From JBCCOW01 sp038749105 (GTDB lineage: Bacteria > Planctomycetota > Phycisphaerae > Phycisphaerales > Phycisphaeraceae): DNA of 64,000 nucleotides. The notes beneath the pieces are model-generated. The model was not told the DNA's origin, did no database searches, and saw nothing but the letters and a program-made list of their open reading frames with translations. Below, piece by piece: positions 33,343 through 42,238 of the stretch. The translations under genes were made by a program, and so were the position numbers. The stretch covers positions 11,101 to 75,100 of the forward strand of contig JBCDIM010000014.1 of NCBI GenBank assembly GCA_038749105.1, read 5' to 3'. Each line of letters opens with the position of its first letter. Position 1 is the first letter of the stretch.

Positions 33343-34362
33343 TCAGCCGATGCCGTCCTGCTTCGCCATGTAAGCGATCAGGTCGATCACGCGGTTCGAG
33401 TAGCCCCACTCGTTGTCGTACCACGACACGAGCTTGAAGAACGTGCTGTCGAGCTCGATGCCGGCGCCGTGGTCGAAGGTCGATGAGGCGGGGTCGTGGA
33501 GGAAGTCGGTGGAGACGACCTGGTCGTCGGTCCAGGCCATGACACCCTTCATCTCGCCCTCGGCCTTGGCCTTGATGGCGGCGGAGATCTCGTCGTAGCT
33601 GGTCGCCTTCTCGGTGACCACGGTGAGGTCGACCACCGAGACGTCGATCGTGGGCATGCGGAAGGCCATGCCGGTCAGCTTGCCCTTGAGCTCGGGCAGG
33701 GCGAGGCCCACGGCCTTGGCGGCACCGGTCGAGGCAGGGATGCAGTTGACCGAAGCGGCCCGGCCGCCACGCCAGTCCTTCTTGGACGGGCCGTCCTGCG
33801 TGGGCTGCGTCGCGGTGAGGGCGTGGACGGTGGTCATCAGGCCCTTCACGATGCCGAACTCGTCGTTGACGATCTTCGCCAGCGGGGCCAAGCAGTTCGT
33901 GGTGCACGACGCGTTGGAGACCACGGTCTTGGACGGGTCGAGGGTCTCGTGGTTGACGCCCATCACGATGGTCGGGACCTCGTCGGGGCTCTTGGTCGGG
34001 GCGGAGATGACGGCCTTCTTCGCGCCGGCGGCGACGTGCTTGCCGGCACCCGCTGCGTCGGTGAAGAAGCCGGTCGATTCGACGACGTAGTCGCAGCCGA
34101 TATCGCCCCACTTGAGGTCGGCGGGGTCGCGTTCGGCGGTGGCGCGGATCTTGGTGCCGTTGACTGTCAGGGAGGTGTCGTCGGACTCGATGGTGCCGTC
34201 GAATTTGCCGTGGATCGAGTCGTACTTCAGGAGGTAGGCCAGGGCGTCGTTATCGAAGAGGTCGTTGATGCCGACGACCTCGATATCGGGGTGCTCCTGG
34301 GCGACGCGGAAGACGAGGCGACCGATGCGGCCGAATCCGTTGATGCCGATCTTGACGGGCAT
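33343..34362 (-). CDS. gap: Glyceraldehyde-3-phosphate dehydrogenase, type I
   Basis: A 339-residue glycolytic enzyme that oxidises glyceraldehyde 3-phosphate with NAD and phosphate. The Rossmann motif is INGFGRIGR. The catalytic Cys153 is in SNASCTTNCLAP, and the partner His is in TTVHALTATQ. WYDNEWGYSNRV closes the catalytic domain. Length and motifs are ordinary. It stands alone, with its own terminator and about 240 bp of upstream DNA without another gene. Confidence 0.97.
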   Translation of the reverse strand: MPVKIGINGFGRIGRLVFRVAQEHPDIEVVGINDLFDNDALAYLLKYDSIHGKFDGTIESDDTSLTVNGTKIRATAERDPADLKWGDIGCDYVVESTGFFTDAAGAGKHVAAGAKKAVISAPTKSPDEVPTIVMGVNHETLDPSKTVVSNASCTTNCLAPLAKIVNDEFGIVKGLMTTVHALTATQPTQDGPSKKDWRGGRAASVNCIPASTGAAKAVGLALPELKGKLTGMAFRMPTIDVSVVDLTVVTEKATSYDEISAAIKAKAEGEMKGVMAWTDDQVVSTDFLHDPASSTFDHGAGIELDSTFFKLVSWYDNEWGYSNRVIDLIAYMAKQDGIG

Positions 34363-34603
34363 GGGGTTCTCCTGAGAAGGGTGAGCGGGTCGGGGGGCAC
34401 AGCCGGTCGGGTACGGGGCGACCGCCGGGCGTGGGGGTCAAACGGGGTGTCGGGGTCAGAACTTGTTGGGGTTCGCGAGGCCGGATGGCTACTGCGAGAA
34501 CCGAAAGGCTAAGACGGCGCGGGGGAACCGTCAAACGCTCGGGGTCGGCGCTGCACACGCGCCCGCCCAACAGGCGGGTGGGGCGGGCTCTATGCTGCGG
34601 GGG

Positions 34604-35299
34604 ATGAGCGAGCGTATCGCATGGCTGAAGGCGTTGGCGGGGCGTTTTGTGGTGTTCGACGGGCCGGACGGCTCGGGCAAGAGCACGCAGCTGCAGAAGC
34701 TGGTGCGCGACGCCGAGGCCGCGGGCGTGGAGGTTTGCCTCGTCCGCGAGCCGGGGGGCACGGAGATCGGCGAGGCGATCCGCAGGGTGTTGCTGGACCC
34801 TGCAGTGAAGGAAGCGATCGACCCGACCTGCGAGATGATGCTGTTCATGGCGAGCCGGGCGCAGCTCATGGCCCAGAAGATCCGCCCGGCGCTCAAGCGC
34901 GGCTGCCTGGTCCTGGCCGACCGATTCATCAGCTCGACGCTGGCATACCAGGGCACGGCCGGGGGCACGCCGATCGACGACATCATGCGCGTAGGCAAGG
35001 TCGCGCTGGGCGCGAACTGGCCCGAGCTGGTGGTTGTGTTCGACGTCGACGAGGCGACGGCCGCGGCCCGGATGAACCCGCTGCTCCGGGCCGGAGAGTT
35101 CGACGGTTCGGGTAAAGACCGCATGGAGCTCAAGGGCGCCGCCTTCCACCGGCGGGTCCGTCAGGGCTACCTCGATCAGGCGGCCGCAGACCCGCAGCGG
35201 TACCTCGTGGTCGATGCGGCGGCCGAGCCGGGGGCGGTTTACTCGGAGCTGACCGCGCGGTTGTCGGCGTGGTGCGGTGAACCGAAACAAGCGTTGTAA
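34604..35299 (+). CDS. tmk: Thymidylate kinase
   Basis: The 231-residue enzyme phosphorylates dTMP to dTDP. The P-loop is FDGPDGSGKST, followed by the DR(E/Y)-type segment VREPGGTEIGEAIRR, the ADRFISSTLAYQG motif and the LID region with GKDRMELKGAAFHRRVRQGY. The start at 34604 gives MSERIAWL; an ATG four codons earlier is possible. An ankyrin protein gene follows in the same direction, but only after about 70 bp, so co-transcription is uncertain. Confidence 0.95.
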   Translation: MSERIAWLKALAGRFVVFDGPDGSGKSTQLQKLVRDAEAAGVEVCLVREPGGTEIGEAIRRVLLDPAVKEAIDPTCEMMLFMASRAQLMAQKIRPALKRGCLVLADRFISSTLAYQGTAGGTPIDDIMRVGKVALGANWPELVVVFDVDEATAAARMNPLLRAGEFDGSGKDRMELKGAAFHRRVRQGYLDQAAADPQRYLVVDAAAEPGAVYSELTARLSAWCGEPKQAL

Positions 35300-35367
35300 T
35301 GGGTTGGTGCTGGGGTAGGTCTGCCTTAGGGTGCGTCGGTGGTTTGCTTCGAGAAGGGATAGGTGCG

Positions 35368-37263
35368 ATGCGACGATTTCAAGGCTTGGTGCTGCTTCTG
35401 GCTGGGCTGACCGCGGTAGCGGCCATAGACGGCGGAGAGGCCGAGGCGGACCCGATGATCTCGGCGATCTATGCGAAAGACCTGCCAACCATCGAACGGC
35501 TGGTTGACCTGGGATACCCCCTGGATTTCGATCGGCAGCCGGGGCAGACCCTCCCGATCATGGCGGCGGCTGAGGTGGGGGACGAGCGGACGATGCGGTT
35601 CCTGCTGGAGTCGGGGGTTCGGCTTGACGTGGTCGCGGCATTCGGCAACACCCCGCTGATGGCAGCGGCGGAAGCGGGCAACGTGCCGGCGATCCGGATG
35701 CTGATCGAGGCGGGGATGGCGGTGGACGGGACATCTCCACGGTTGGAACGCACGCCGCTGTTTCTGGCGGTGATGAAAAAGCGGCGGGCGGCGATTGAGG
35801 TGCTGATCGAGGCGGGGGCAGACGTCAACACCCAGGACCAGTACGGGACCAGCGCCCTGGCGACCGCAGCCCGCCAGGGCGACCCCCAGATCGTGCGGCT
35901 GCTGATCGAGGCTGGGGCCCGCCTGGATGTGGCGGATAGTGACGGGCGGACGGTCATGATGCGGGCGCTGGAAGACGTCGAGCCAGTGACGCTCGGGGTG
36001 CTTATGGAGCTGGGCGGGGCGGACCAGCTGGAGGCCCTGGAGTCGCCACTGATCGCGGCGGTGCTGCGGAGAGACCACGAAGCCGCCAAGCGGCTGCTGG
36101 ACGGCGGTGCCGACCCGGACATGCTGATCCGCTTTCGGCCGGACGATTCGGGGCAGACGGCCTTGCTGCTTGCGGCGAGTCTTGGCGATGCGGCGGCGGT
36201 CGAGCTGTTGCTGACCGCGGGGGCGGACCCGAACCGGGAGCTAGGCGGACACAGCAGCGAATCGCCGCTGCTGCGGGCGATCCGTCGCGGGCATGCGGAG
36301 GTCGCCAAGCGGCTGCTGGCGGCGGGTGCCGAGGTCAACGCCCGGAACTTCGCTGGGCTCACGGCCTTGCACTACGCGGCACGTTATGGGCATGCCGGGC
36401 TGATCCCGCGGATCATCGAGGCCGGTGGTGACCCGAACGACGCCGAAGCACGTCACCAGATCACGCCACTGCTTGTTGCGGCCTATGCCGGGCAGGCCGG
36501 GACGGTGCGGGCACTGCTTCAGGCCGGGGCGAGGCATGACCAGGCGGATCAGCGGGGCTCGTTGCCGCTGCACCTGGCCGTCCAGTGGCCTGCGGGTGAT
36601 CCGGAAACGGTTGCTGCCCTGCTGGATGGGGGTGCGGTACTGGAAGTGCCGTTGTCGCCATTGGGGAATACGCTGATGCAAGAGGCCGAGGCTGAGGTGG
36701 TGTCGCTGCTGGTCGAACGAGGCCTGGACCCGGACCAGCCGAACGAGTACGGCGAGACCGCACTGATGAAAGCGGCACGTTTCGGAGAACTGGAGAAGAT
36801 CGAGGCGTTGCTCGACGCGGGGGCGGACACGGCGAGTGTGAGCCGAGGGGGTTCCCACGCGGTGTTGGAGGCGGCGCGGGAAGGAAACATCGCGGCCTTA
36901 CGACTGCTGATTGAACGGGGTGCGGCGGTCAACCCGGACCCGGAGCGTTACCGGAACGCGCTGGGCGAGGCCACCGCCTATGGCGATTACCAAGTTGTGC
37001 GGACGCTGCTGGATGCCGGGGCAGACCCCAACCTGGCCGGGCCAGACGGCGTGACACCCTTGATGACGGCCGCGCAATGGAATTTCACCGAGCCGTATAG
37101 CGTCCGGCTGCTGCTGGAGGCCGGGGCGGACCCTGAGGCCCGCGACAAGGACGGCAACCGTGCGATCGATCTCATGGTCGAGCACAATCGGCCGGACGCC
37201 GACGCCCGTATCCGCAAGCTATTGACGAACCCGCCCAAGCCGGCCCAACGGCCGGTCCAATAG
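35368..37263 (+). CDS. Secreted ankyrin-repeat protein
   Basis: The 631-residue protein has a signal peptide (FQGLVLLLAGLTAVAA) and then about 17 ankyrin repeats up to near the end, recognisable by recurrent LLEAGADPN-type units, TPLMAAAEAGN and ALHYAARYGHAGLI. It should act in the periplasm or outside, probably by binding other proteins. The start at 35368 is preceded by AGAAGGGATAGG and is the only one that gives a signal peptide. No partner gene suggests its target. Confidence 0.85.
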   Translation: MRRFQGLVLLLAGLTAVAAIDGGEAEADPMISAIYAKDLPTIERLVDLGYPLDFDRQPGQTLPIMAAAEVGDERTMRFLLESGVRLDVVAAFGNTPLMAAAEAGNVPAIRMLIEAGMAVDGTSPRLERTPLFLAVMKKRRAAIEVLIEAGADVNTQDQYGTSALATAARQGDPQIVRLLIEAGARLDVADSDGRTVMMRALEDVEPVTLGVLMELGGADQLEALESPLIAAVLRRDHEAAKRLLDGGADPDMLIRFRPDDSGQTALLLAASLGDAAAVELLLTAGADPNRELGGHSSESPLLRAIRRGHAEVAKRLLAAGAEVNARNFAGLTALHYAARYGHAGLIPRIIEAGGDPNDAEARHQITPLLVAAYAGQAGTVRALLQAGARHDQADQRGSLPLHLAVQWPAGDPETVAALLDGGAVLEVPLSPLGNTLMQEAEAEVVSLLVERGLDPDQPNEYGETALMKAARFGELEKIEALLDAGADTASVSRGGSHAVLEAAREGNIAALRLLIERGAAVNPDPERYRNALGEATAYGDYQVVRTLLDAGADPNLAGPDGVTPLMTAAQWNFTEPYSVRLLLEAGADPEARDKDGNRAIDLMVEHNRPDADARIRKLLTNPPKPAQRPVQ

Positions 37264-37284
37264 CCTTGAGCCTCCGGCAGTCGC

Positions 37285-37899
37285 TCACCGCCCCGCCGCG
37301 TCGGGATGGCTCTGCCGGTAGTTCGCCAGCACCGCGGCGACGTAGGCCTGGGTCGAGCGGTACGCATGCTCCTCCACCAATTGGGGGCCGTTGAGTCCGG
37401 GGTGCTTTCGGCGGAGCCGGGCGGTGCGAGTCGGTCCCATGTGATAGGCAGCCAGCGAGAGGTGCAGGTCGCCGTCGAAGCGGGTCAGGAGCTGACGCAG
37501 GTACGCGCAGCCGAGCGTGAGGTTGTACTCGGGGTCGAAGAGGTCGCCGTCGGGCAGGCCGTGCCGCCGCATGACCTCACGCTGAGCGATCGGCATGATC
37601 TGCATCAGTCCGCGTGCCCCCTTGTCCGACACCGCCTTCGGATCGAAGCTCGACTCCGCGTCGATCACCGCCCGCACCAACGCCGGGTCCAGCCCGTACT
37701 CCCCGGCGATCCGCTCGATCATCGGGCCCAACGCCTCGGCCCGCTCCGCCTCGGTCCGCGCCTTGTCCCACCAGATCAGCCCCCCCGCCGTCCCCGCCAC
37801 CAACAGGCCGAACACCACCGCGAGCGCGATCACCCGCCACCCCCACCCCAATCGCCGCCATCGCCGCCGCCCGCTCAAACGCATACGCCGCCTAACCAT
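37285..37899 (-). CDS. Lytic transglycosylase, SLT (goose-lysozyme-like) domain
   Basis: A 204-residue protein with an Arg-rich N-terminus, one membrane helix (VIALAVVFGLLVAGTAGGLIWW) and a periplasmic SLT domain. The catalytic Glu is in VIDAESSFDPKAVS; GARGLMQIMP, LTLGCAYLRQLL and SLAAYHMGP are the family motifs. It cleaves the glycan chains of peptidoglycan. The last part (YVAAVLANYRQ) is the usual end. It is convergent with the ankyrin gene (21 bp apart). Confidence 0.92.
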   Translation of the reverse strand: MVRRRMRLSGRRRWRRLGWGWRVIALAVVFGLLVAGTAGGLIWWDKARTEAERAEALGPMIERIAGEYGLDPALVRAVIDAESSFDPKAVSDKGARGLMQIMPIAQREVMRRHGLPDGDLFDPEYNLTLGCAYLRQLLTRFDGDLHLSLAAYHMGPTRTARLRRKHPGLNGPQLVEEHAYRSTQAYVAAVLANYRQSHPDAAGR

Positions 37900-37980
37900 G
37901 CAGTCATGCTACCGCTGACCCGCCGTGGTCCCCACCGGGAAAGCTCATCGCCACCGCCGGGCATCGACGATAACCCCCGT

Positions 37981-38628
37981 ATGGCCCGCTTCCGCCCGCT
38001 CGCCACCACCGCCACGCTCAGCGTCTTCGTCCTCGCCACGGTCGCGTCCGTCGCCGCCTACCGGTGGGTCCGCGCCAATGTCGCCTCGGCCGTGTACCGC
38101 GATCGCCTGGTCGAGATGCACCAGCAGTACGAGGGCCTCCGTCAGCAGTACAACCAGGCCGTCCGCGAGTCGGCGATCACCGAGCTGCTGGTCGAGCCCG
38201 ACGGCATCAGCGTCGTCATCCGCGGGCCCGACGGCGAGCTGCAACGCACCGCCACGCCCTACAAGCCCGGCGACAACGTGCAGGTCGAGTACGTCGTCCT
38301 CGGCGGCCGGCTCATGATCTTCGGCGTCTACGACCGCGACACCCCGCCCAACGAAGGCGTCCGCGTCGACCCCGAACAGCGGGTGATCGACTGGGACTCC
38401 AACCTCGAGCCGTACACCCTCGCGATCGGCCGCAAGCTCGCCGAGGGCCGATGGGTGATCAAGGCCACCGGCAACGGCGCACTGGGCTTGACCCGCGTCG
38501 CCGACGACACCGTCGTCGAGCTCAAGCCTGCCCCGACGATCGAACGCTTCGCGCCGGTCGAGGAGTCGGTCGATCCGGAGGTCGATCAGATCGGCCCCGG
38601 CGACGTCTGGCGTGCCATCACTGAGTAA
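37981..38628 (+). CDS. Membrane-anchored protein of unknown function
   Basis: A 215-residue protein with one N-terminal membrane helix (LATTATLSVFVLATVASVAA), a short coiled coil (YRDRLVEMHQQYEGLRQQYNQ region) and a soluble, probably beta-rich domain outside the membrane (ITELLVEPDGISVVIRGP, VEYVVLGGRLMIFGVYD). I do not recognise a family. It is divergent from the transglycosylase gene, with about 80 bp between them. Confidence 0.65.
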   Translation: MARFRPLATTATLSVFVLATVASVAAYRWVRANVASAVYRDRLVEMHQQYEGLRQQYNQAVRESAITELLVEPDGISVVIRGPDGELQRTATPYKPGDNVQVEYVVLGGRLMIFGVYDRDTPPNEGVRVDPEQRVIDWDSNLEPYTLAIGRKLAEGRWVIKATGNGALGLTRVADDTVVELKPAPTIERFAPVEESVDPEVDQIGPGDVWRAITE

Positions 38629-38646
38629 TCCCCGCACGCAGCGCGA

Positions 38647-39522
38647 TCACTCACCAGGGATATACGAGATCACGCCGTCCCACGGCGAGCTCGCCGTCGC
38701 GTAACGCTTGATCGGGATCCGCCCTGCGAGATAAGCGAGCCGGCCTGCGAGGCAGGCGTGGCGCATCGCGTGGGCCATGCGTAGGGCGTCGTCGGCGTGG
38801 GCGATCCCGGTGTTGAGCAAGACGCCGTCGGCCCCGAGCTCCATCGCGATCGCGACGTCGGACGCGGTGCCCACACCCGCGTCGATGATCACCGGGTAGT
38901 CCGGGTCGCCGCCATTCTCGGGGTCTTTCAAGAGTTCGAGGATGATCGCGAGGCTGTTGCGGTTGATCACGCCCTGGCCCGAACCGATCGGCGAGCCGGC
39001 GGGCATGACCGAGGCGGCGCCAGCATCGCGGATCTTGGCCGCCATCACCGGGTCGTCGCTGGTGTAGCACATGACCTTGAACCCGTCGTCGGACAGGGCC
39101 TTGGTTGCTTCGAGCGTGCCGACCGGGTCGGGCAGCAGCGTCTTCTTGTCGTTGAGGACCTCGAGCTTGACCCAGTCCTTGCCGGGGTTGCCGAGCTGAT
39201 CGAGGAGCTCGCGCCCGAGGTTCGCCACGCGGATCGCGTCGTCGGCCGAGAAGCAGCCGGCCGTATTCGGGAGGATCGTGTACCGGTCGGTGTCGATGTA
39301 GTCCAGCATCGATCGGCCGTCGCCGTCGATCAGCCGCTCCCGCCGGACCGCGACCGTGATCGCCTCGGCCCCCGACGCGTCGAGGCACGCCTGCATCGCC
39401 GGGTAGTCCTTGTACTTGCCCGTGCCCACGATCAGCCGCGACACAAACTCACGCCCCGCGACCCGCAGCGGCTCGTCCAACACCACCTGGTCTGTCGTCG
39501 GCTCCGTCATCGTCTCAGACAT
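38647..39522 (-). CDS. thiG: Thiazole synthase
   Basis: The 291-residue TIM-barrel enzyme makes the thiazole phosphate part of thiamine from deoxyxylulose phosphate, dehydroglycine and ThiS-thiocarboxylate. Family motifs are RLIVGTGKYKDY, TVAVRRERL, LPNTAGCFSADDAIR, VKLEVLNDKKTLLPD with the Schiff-base lysine region, and MPAGSPIGSGQG. The start at 39522 gives a length close to the norm. It lies 60 bp behind thiS on the same strand. No thiamine riboswitch was recognised upstream of the pair. Confidence 0.95.
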   Translation of the reverse strand: MSETMTEPTTDQVVLDEPLRVAGREFVSRLIVGTGKYKDYPAMQACLDASGAEAITVAVRRERLIDGDGRSMLDYIDTDRYTILPNTAGCFSADDAIRVANLGRELLDQLGNPGKDWVKLEVLNDKKTLLPDPVGTLEATKALSDDGFKVMCYTSDDPVMAAKIRDAGAASVMPAGSPIGSGQGVINRNSLAIILELLKDPENGGDPDYPVIIDAGVGTASDVAIAMELGADGVLLNTGIAHADDALRMAHAMRHACLAGRLAYLAGRIPIKRYATASSPWDGVISYIPGE

Positions 39523-39582
39523 CTTGCAATCACTCCAGCCCCGATCCCGTCTTGCCTTCCAAACGTACACTCCAACGGGCGG

Positions 39583-39795
39583 TCAGCCCCCGCCCACGAG
39601 GCTCACCACCTCGAACACATCCCCGTCCGCCACCGCCGTCTCCGTGAGCTCCGCGTGCGGCACCACCCGGCGGTTCCGTTCCACCGCCACCCCCCGTTCC
39701 GGATACCCCAACGCCCCCAGCAGCTCACGCACCGTCCCCCGCTCCACCCGTTTCGACTCCCCGTTCACCGTCACGACCAGCGCTGCCTCAGCCAT
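39583..39795 (-). CDS. thiS: Sulfur carrier protein ThiS
   Basis: A 70-residue beta-grasp protein ending in the Gly-Gly tail (SLVGGG) that is adenylated and thiocarboxylated for thiazole synthesis. VTVNGESKRVERGTVRELL and VAVERNRRVVPHAEL are the usual motifs, and VADGDVFEVVSLVGGG the end. It is followed by thiG, its reaction partner. The ATG at 39795 is used. Confidence 0.92.
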   Translation of the reverse strand: MAEAALVVTVNGESKRVERGTVRELLGALGYPERGVAVERNRRVVPHAELTETAVADGDVFEVVSLVGGG

Positions 39796-39836
39796 TGCCA
39801 CATACTAACCCGAGCCTCCACCACGGACCCGCCGTC

Positions 39837-40445
39837 ATGCCCACCAACCCCGCCCTTTGCCCACTCGCCCTCGCGTTCGCCTGCACCCTCGCCCTGGCCG
39901 CTGGCTGCGATAATCACCGCGACCACGACCACCACGCAGGCGATCACAGCCACGACCCCGGCACGCACGGCCACGACCACACCCTCCGCACCGTCGATCT
40001 CGACGGGCTCAACGACCTGATCCGGGCCAAGACCCGCACCGGCAAGGTCACCGTCGTCGAGGTCTGGGCCACCTGGTGCGCCCCCTGCGTCGACCTGATC
40101 CCCCTCATGAAAAAAGCCGCCCACGACCGCGCCGGGCAGATGCACCTGATCGGCCTCAGCATCGACGGGGCGGAAGATCAGAAAGCCGCTGAGGAAACGC
40201 TCCTTAAGCTTGAGCAAGACATCAAAAACGACTTCGGCATAGATGCCGATCTCTTCAAGAACGGCTTCATCATGCCCAGCCCCGACCAGCAACAGGCCCT
40301 GCTCGGCGACACCATCAACCCCCCCACCCTATTCATCTACAGCCCCGATGGCTCGCTGTTCAAACGCATCGACGGCTCCGACGCCCAGAGCCTCATCGGC
40401 GACGTTACGCAGGCCATCGACGACGCCATCGCCGCTGCCGGCTAA
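39837..40445 (+). CDS. Thioredoxin-fold lipoprotein with His-rich linker
   Basis: The 202-residue protein has a signal peptide with lipobox LAAGC. A linker with nine His in about 24 residues follows (GDHSHDPGTHGHDH and before). The thioredoxin/TlpA-like domain has the active site WATWCAPC (Cys81 and Cys84) and the cis-Pro region NPPTLFIYSPDG. A periplasmic thiol-disulfide role is likely; the His cluster could bind zinc, copper or nickel. It is divergent from thiS by about 40 bp. The domain is split by a helical insert (DQKAAEETLLKLEQDIKNDFG). Confidence 0.85.
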   Translation: MPTNPALCPLALAFACTLALAAGCDNHRDHDHHAGDHSHDPGTHGHDHTLRTVDLDGLNDLIRAKTRTGKVTVVEVWATWCAPCVDLIPLMKKAAHDRAGQMHLIGLSIDGAEDQKAAEETLLKLEQDIKNDFGIDADLFKNGFIMPSPDQQQALLGDTINPPTLFIYSPDGSLFKRIDGSDAQSLIGDVTQAIDDAIAAAG

Positions 40446-40567
40446 CCCCACCCGCAGCCCCACCCGCAGCTTCACCCTTAACACCGCGCTCCGCCCGACC
40501 GACACCGGCAACCGCCCCGGCATTGCGGTACCATCCGCCGCATCCGCGATCCCCTCGGAGCATTGCC

Positions 40568-41272
40568 TTGGCTCAACACATGAACGAAGCCTCGACCAGC
40601 CGCTGCTACGACGCCTGGTCGAAGATCTATGACCGCACCTTCGGTGCCATCGTCCACAAGCGCCACATCCGTGCCCTCCAAGAGCTCAAGGCGCACCCCG
40701 GCGACCGCGTCCTCGACCTCGGCGTCGGCACCGGCATGACCCTCCCCGAATACCCCCGCGACGTCCGCGTCGTCGGGCTCGACCTCTCCGCAGGCATGCT
40801 CAGCAAGGCCCACGAAAAGGTCAACCACCACCACCTCTCCAACGTCGAGCTCGTCCAGGCCGACGCGATGAATGTCCCCTTCGACGATCACAGCTTCGAC
40901 CACGTCGTGATCACCCACACCATCTCCGTCGTCTCCCAGCCCGCACGCCTGCTCCAGCAGGCCCAACGCCTGGTCAAGCCTCACGGCCGGATCATCGTCC
41001 TCAACCACTTCCTCTCCAGCTCCCGCCTGATCGCCTTCTGGGAGAAGCTCCTCAATCCGATGTTCATCAAGATCGGCTGGAAGTCCGACCTCACCCTCGA
41101 AGACTGCCTGGCTGGCAATGACCTGCACGTCCACAAACGCTTCCGTTGCTCGAAGCTAGACGTCTGGGAGATCGCGGTCCTCAGCCCCTCGCCCACAACC
41201 GGGCCCGCACCCCGGACCGCGCCCGCCGCCGACACGCCCACCGAGGCGATCCCCGTCCCCGTGCCCGTCTGA
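40568..41272 (+). CDS. Class I SAM methyltransferase, PmtA-like
   Basis: The 234-residue protein has motif I VLDLGVGTGMTLPEYP, motif II VVGLDLSAGMLSKA and VELVQADAMNVPFDDHSFDH. The N-terminal CYDAWSKIYDRTFG and the overall pattern resemble phosphatidylethanolamine N-methyltransferases (PmtA) and UbiE. A lipid role would fit psd nearby, but the substrate is not shown. The TTG at 40568 has GGAG at seven bases distance; the ATG at 40580 lacks a good site. The C-terminus is Pro/Thr/Ala-rich. Confidence 0.8.
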   Translation: MAQHMNEASTSRCYDAWSKIYDRTFGAIVHKRHIRALQELKAHPGDRVLDLGVGTGMTLPEYPRDVRVVGLDLSAGMLSKAHEKVNHHHLSNVELVQADAMNVPFDDHSFDHVVITHTISVVSQPARLLQQAQRLVKPHGRIIVLNHFLSSSRLIAFWEKLLNPMFIKIGWKSDLTLEDCLAGNDLHVHKRFRCSKLDVWEIAVLSPSPTTGPAPRTAPAADTPTEAIPVPVPV

Positions 41273-41352
41273 ACAGCCGACCTCTCGTCGTGATCACCGA
41301 ACCCGAAGCCGAGGGTGTCAGCCCGCGGCCGACGTTGCCGTAGACTCCAGCG

Positions 41353-42003
41353 ATGCCGGACGACGACCCCACCGCCGACCCGACCCCGACCCACTACCTC
41401 GACCCCTACCGCCACGCCAACGCCCGCTTCGGCACGGGCCACGGCGTCACCCTCTGGGCCGGCCGTGAGTCCCAGGTCAAACGCTTCGCCGTCTTCACCG
41501 ACCTCTACGACTTCACCGGCAAACGCCTCCTCGACGCCGGCTGCTCCCGCGGCGACTTCGCCGAATACCTCTTGCACCAAGACATCGCCTACGCCCACTA
41601 CACCGGGGTTGATGGCCTGGCCTCCGTTATCGACTTCGCCCAGAGCCGCAATCTACCCCACACCACGTTCCTCGCCGCCGACCTCGTCGCCGACCCCACC
41701 GCCCTCGCGACCGGGCAGCCCCAGGCCGTCGCCATCTCCGGCACCCTCAACACGATGGACCACCCGACCGCCTTCGCGGTCCTCCAGCACGCCTGGGACG
41801 CCACCGAAGACGCCCTGCTGTTCAACTTCCTCTCCGCCGCCACCACCCGCACCCCCCTGCCCGGCGAAGACCCCGCCACCGCCAAACGCATCGCCCCCAC
41901 CCACGCCCTCGACTGGGCCCTCGAACGTACCCCCCACGCCGTCCTCCGCCACGACTACTTCTCGGGGGGGCACGACGCCACCCTCCTGATGCGCAAAGCC
42001 TGA
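41353..42003 (+). CDS. Class I SAM methyltransferase
   Basis: A 216-residue protein with motif I KRLLDAGCSRGDFAEYLL, the acidic residue in YTGVDGLASVIDFA, and a motif-IV-like AVAISGTLNTMD. The substrate is not recognisable. It lies 80 bp behind the PmtA-like gene and could be co-transcribed with it. Third-position bases are almost all C or G. Confidence 0.75.
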   Translation: MPDDDPTADPTPTHYLDPYRHANARFGTGHGVTLWAGRESQVKRFAVFTDLYDFTGKRLLDAGCSRGDFAEYLLHQDIAYAHYTGVDGLASVIDFAQSRNLPHTTFLAADLVADPTALATGQPQAVAISGTLNTMDHPTAFAVLQHAWDATEDALLFNFLSAATTRTPLPGEDPATAKRIAPTHALDWALERTPHAVLRHDYFSGGHDATLLMRKA

Positions 42004-42056
42004 CCCCGCCACCCCAACCACCCGCAACTCACCCCAGGCCTCAAGCCTCACCACCC

Positions 42057-42238
42057 TTTACCCAGCTTCACCCCCCCGCACAGCCCGCACCCCACACCGG
42101 GCTGCGCGGCGTTTTTCCTCAAGCCCGCTGGCACCGTCTCCCCGCCGTGGCACCCTTCCGACTCACCGCCCCACCCAGGGCGACCACCCATCCCGGTCGG
42201 CACTGATCCCGCCGACCTTCCAGCTCAGGGGAAACCAC
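42057..42238 (+). promoter_or_regulatory. Conserved 5' leader of pseudopilin copy 1
   Basis: This leader shares blocks with 43254-43444 in the same order: TTTACCCAGCTTCACCC at its start, a GC-rich stretch ending in TTTTT, a block GTGGCAC-CTTCCG-CTCACCGCCCCACC, TGATCCCGCC, and CCAGCTCAGGGGAAACCAC directly before ATGCTCCG. The AGGGGA is the ribosome binding site. Confidence 0.6.
42081..42116 (+). terminator. Hairpin with T-run at the start of the first pseudopilin leader
   Basis: CAGCCCG (42081-42087) pairs with CGGGCTG (42098-42104), followed by CGCGGCG and five T. It lies between the methyltransferase and the pseudopilin gene. It may end the former transcript or act as an attenuator in the leader of the latter. 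Confidence 0.55.

Noticed and set aside
34363..34603. A tRNA or small RNA in the gap between gap and tmk.
   Set aside because: No cloverleaf, T-loop consensus or stable conserved structure could be found by reading either strand.
39796..39836. Thiamine (TPP) riboswitch in front of thiS.
   Set aside because: Only 41 bp separate thiS from the divergent gene, and no CUGAGA-type motif was seen.
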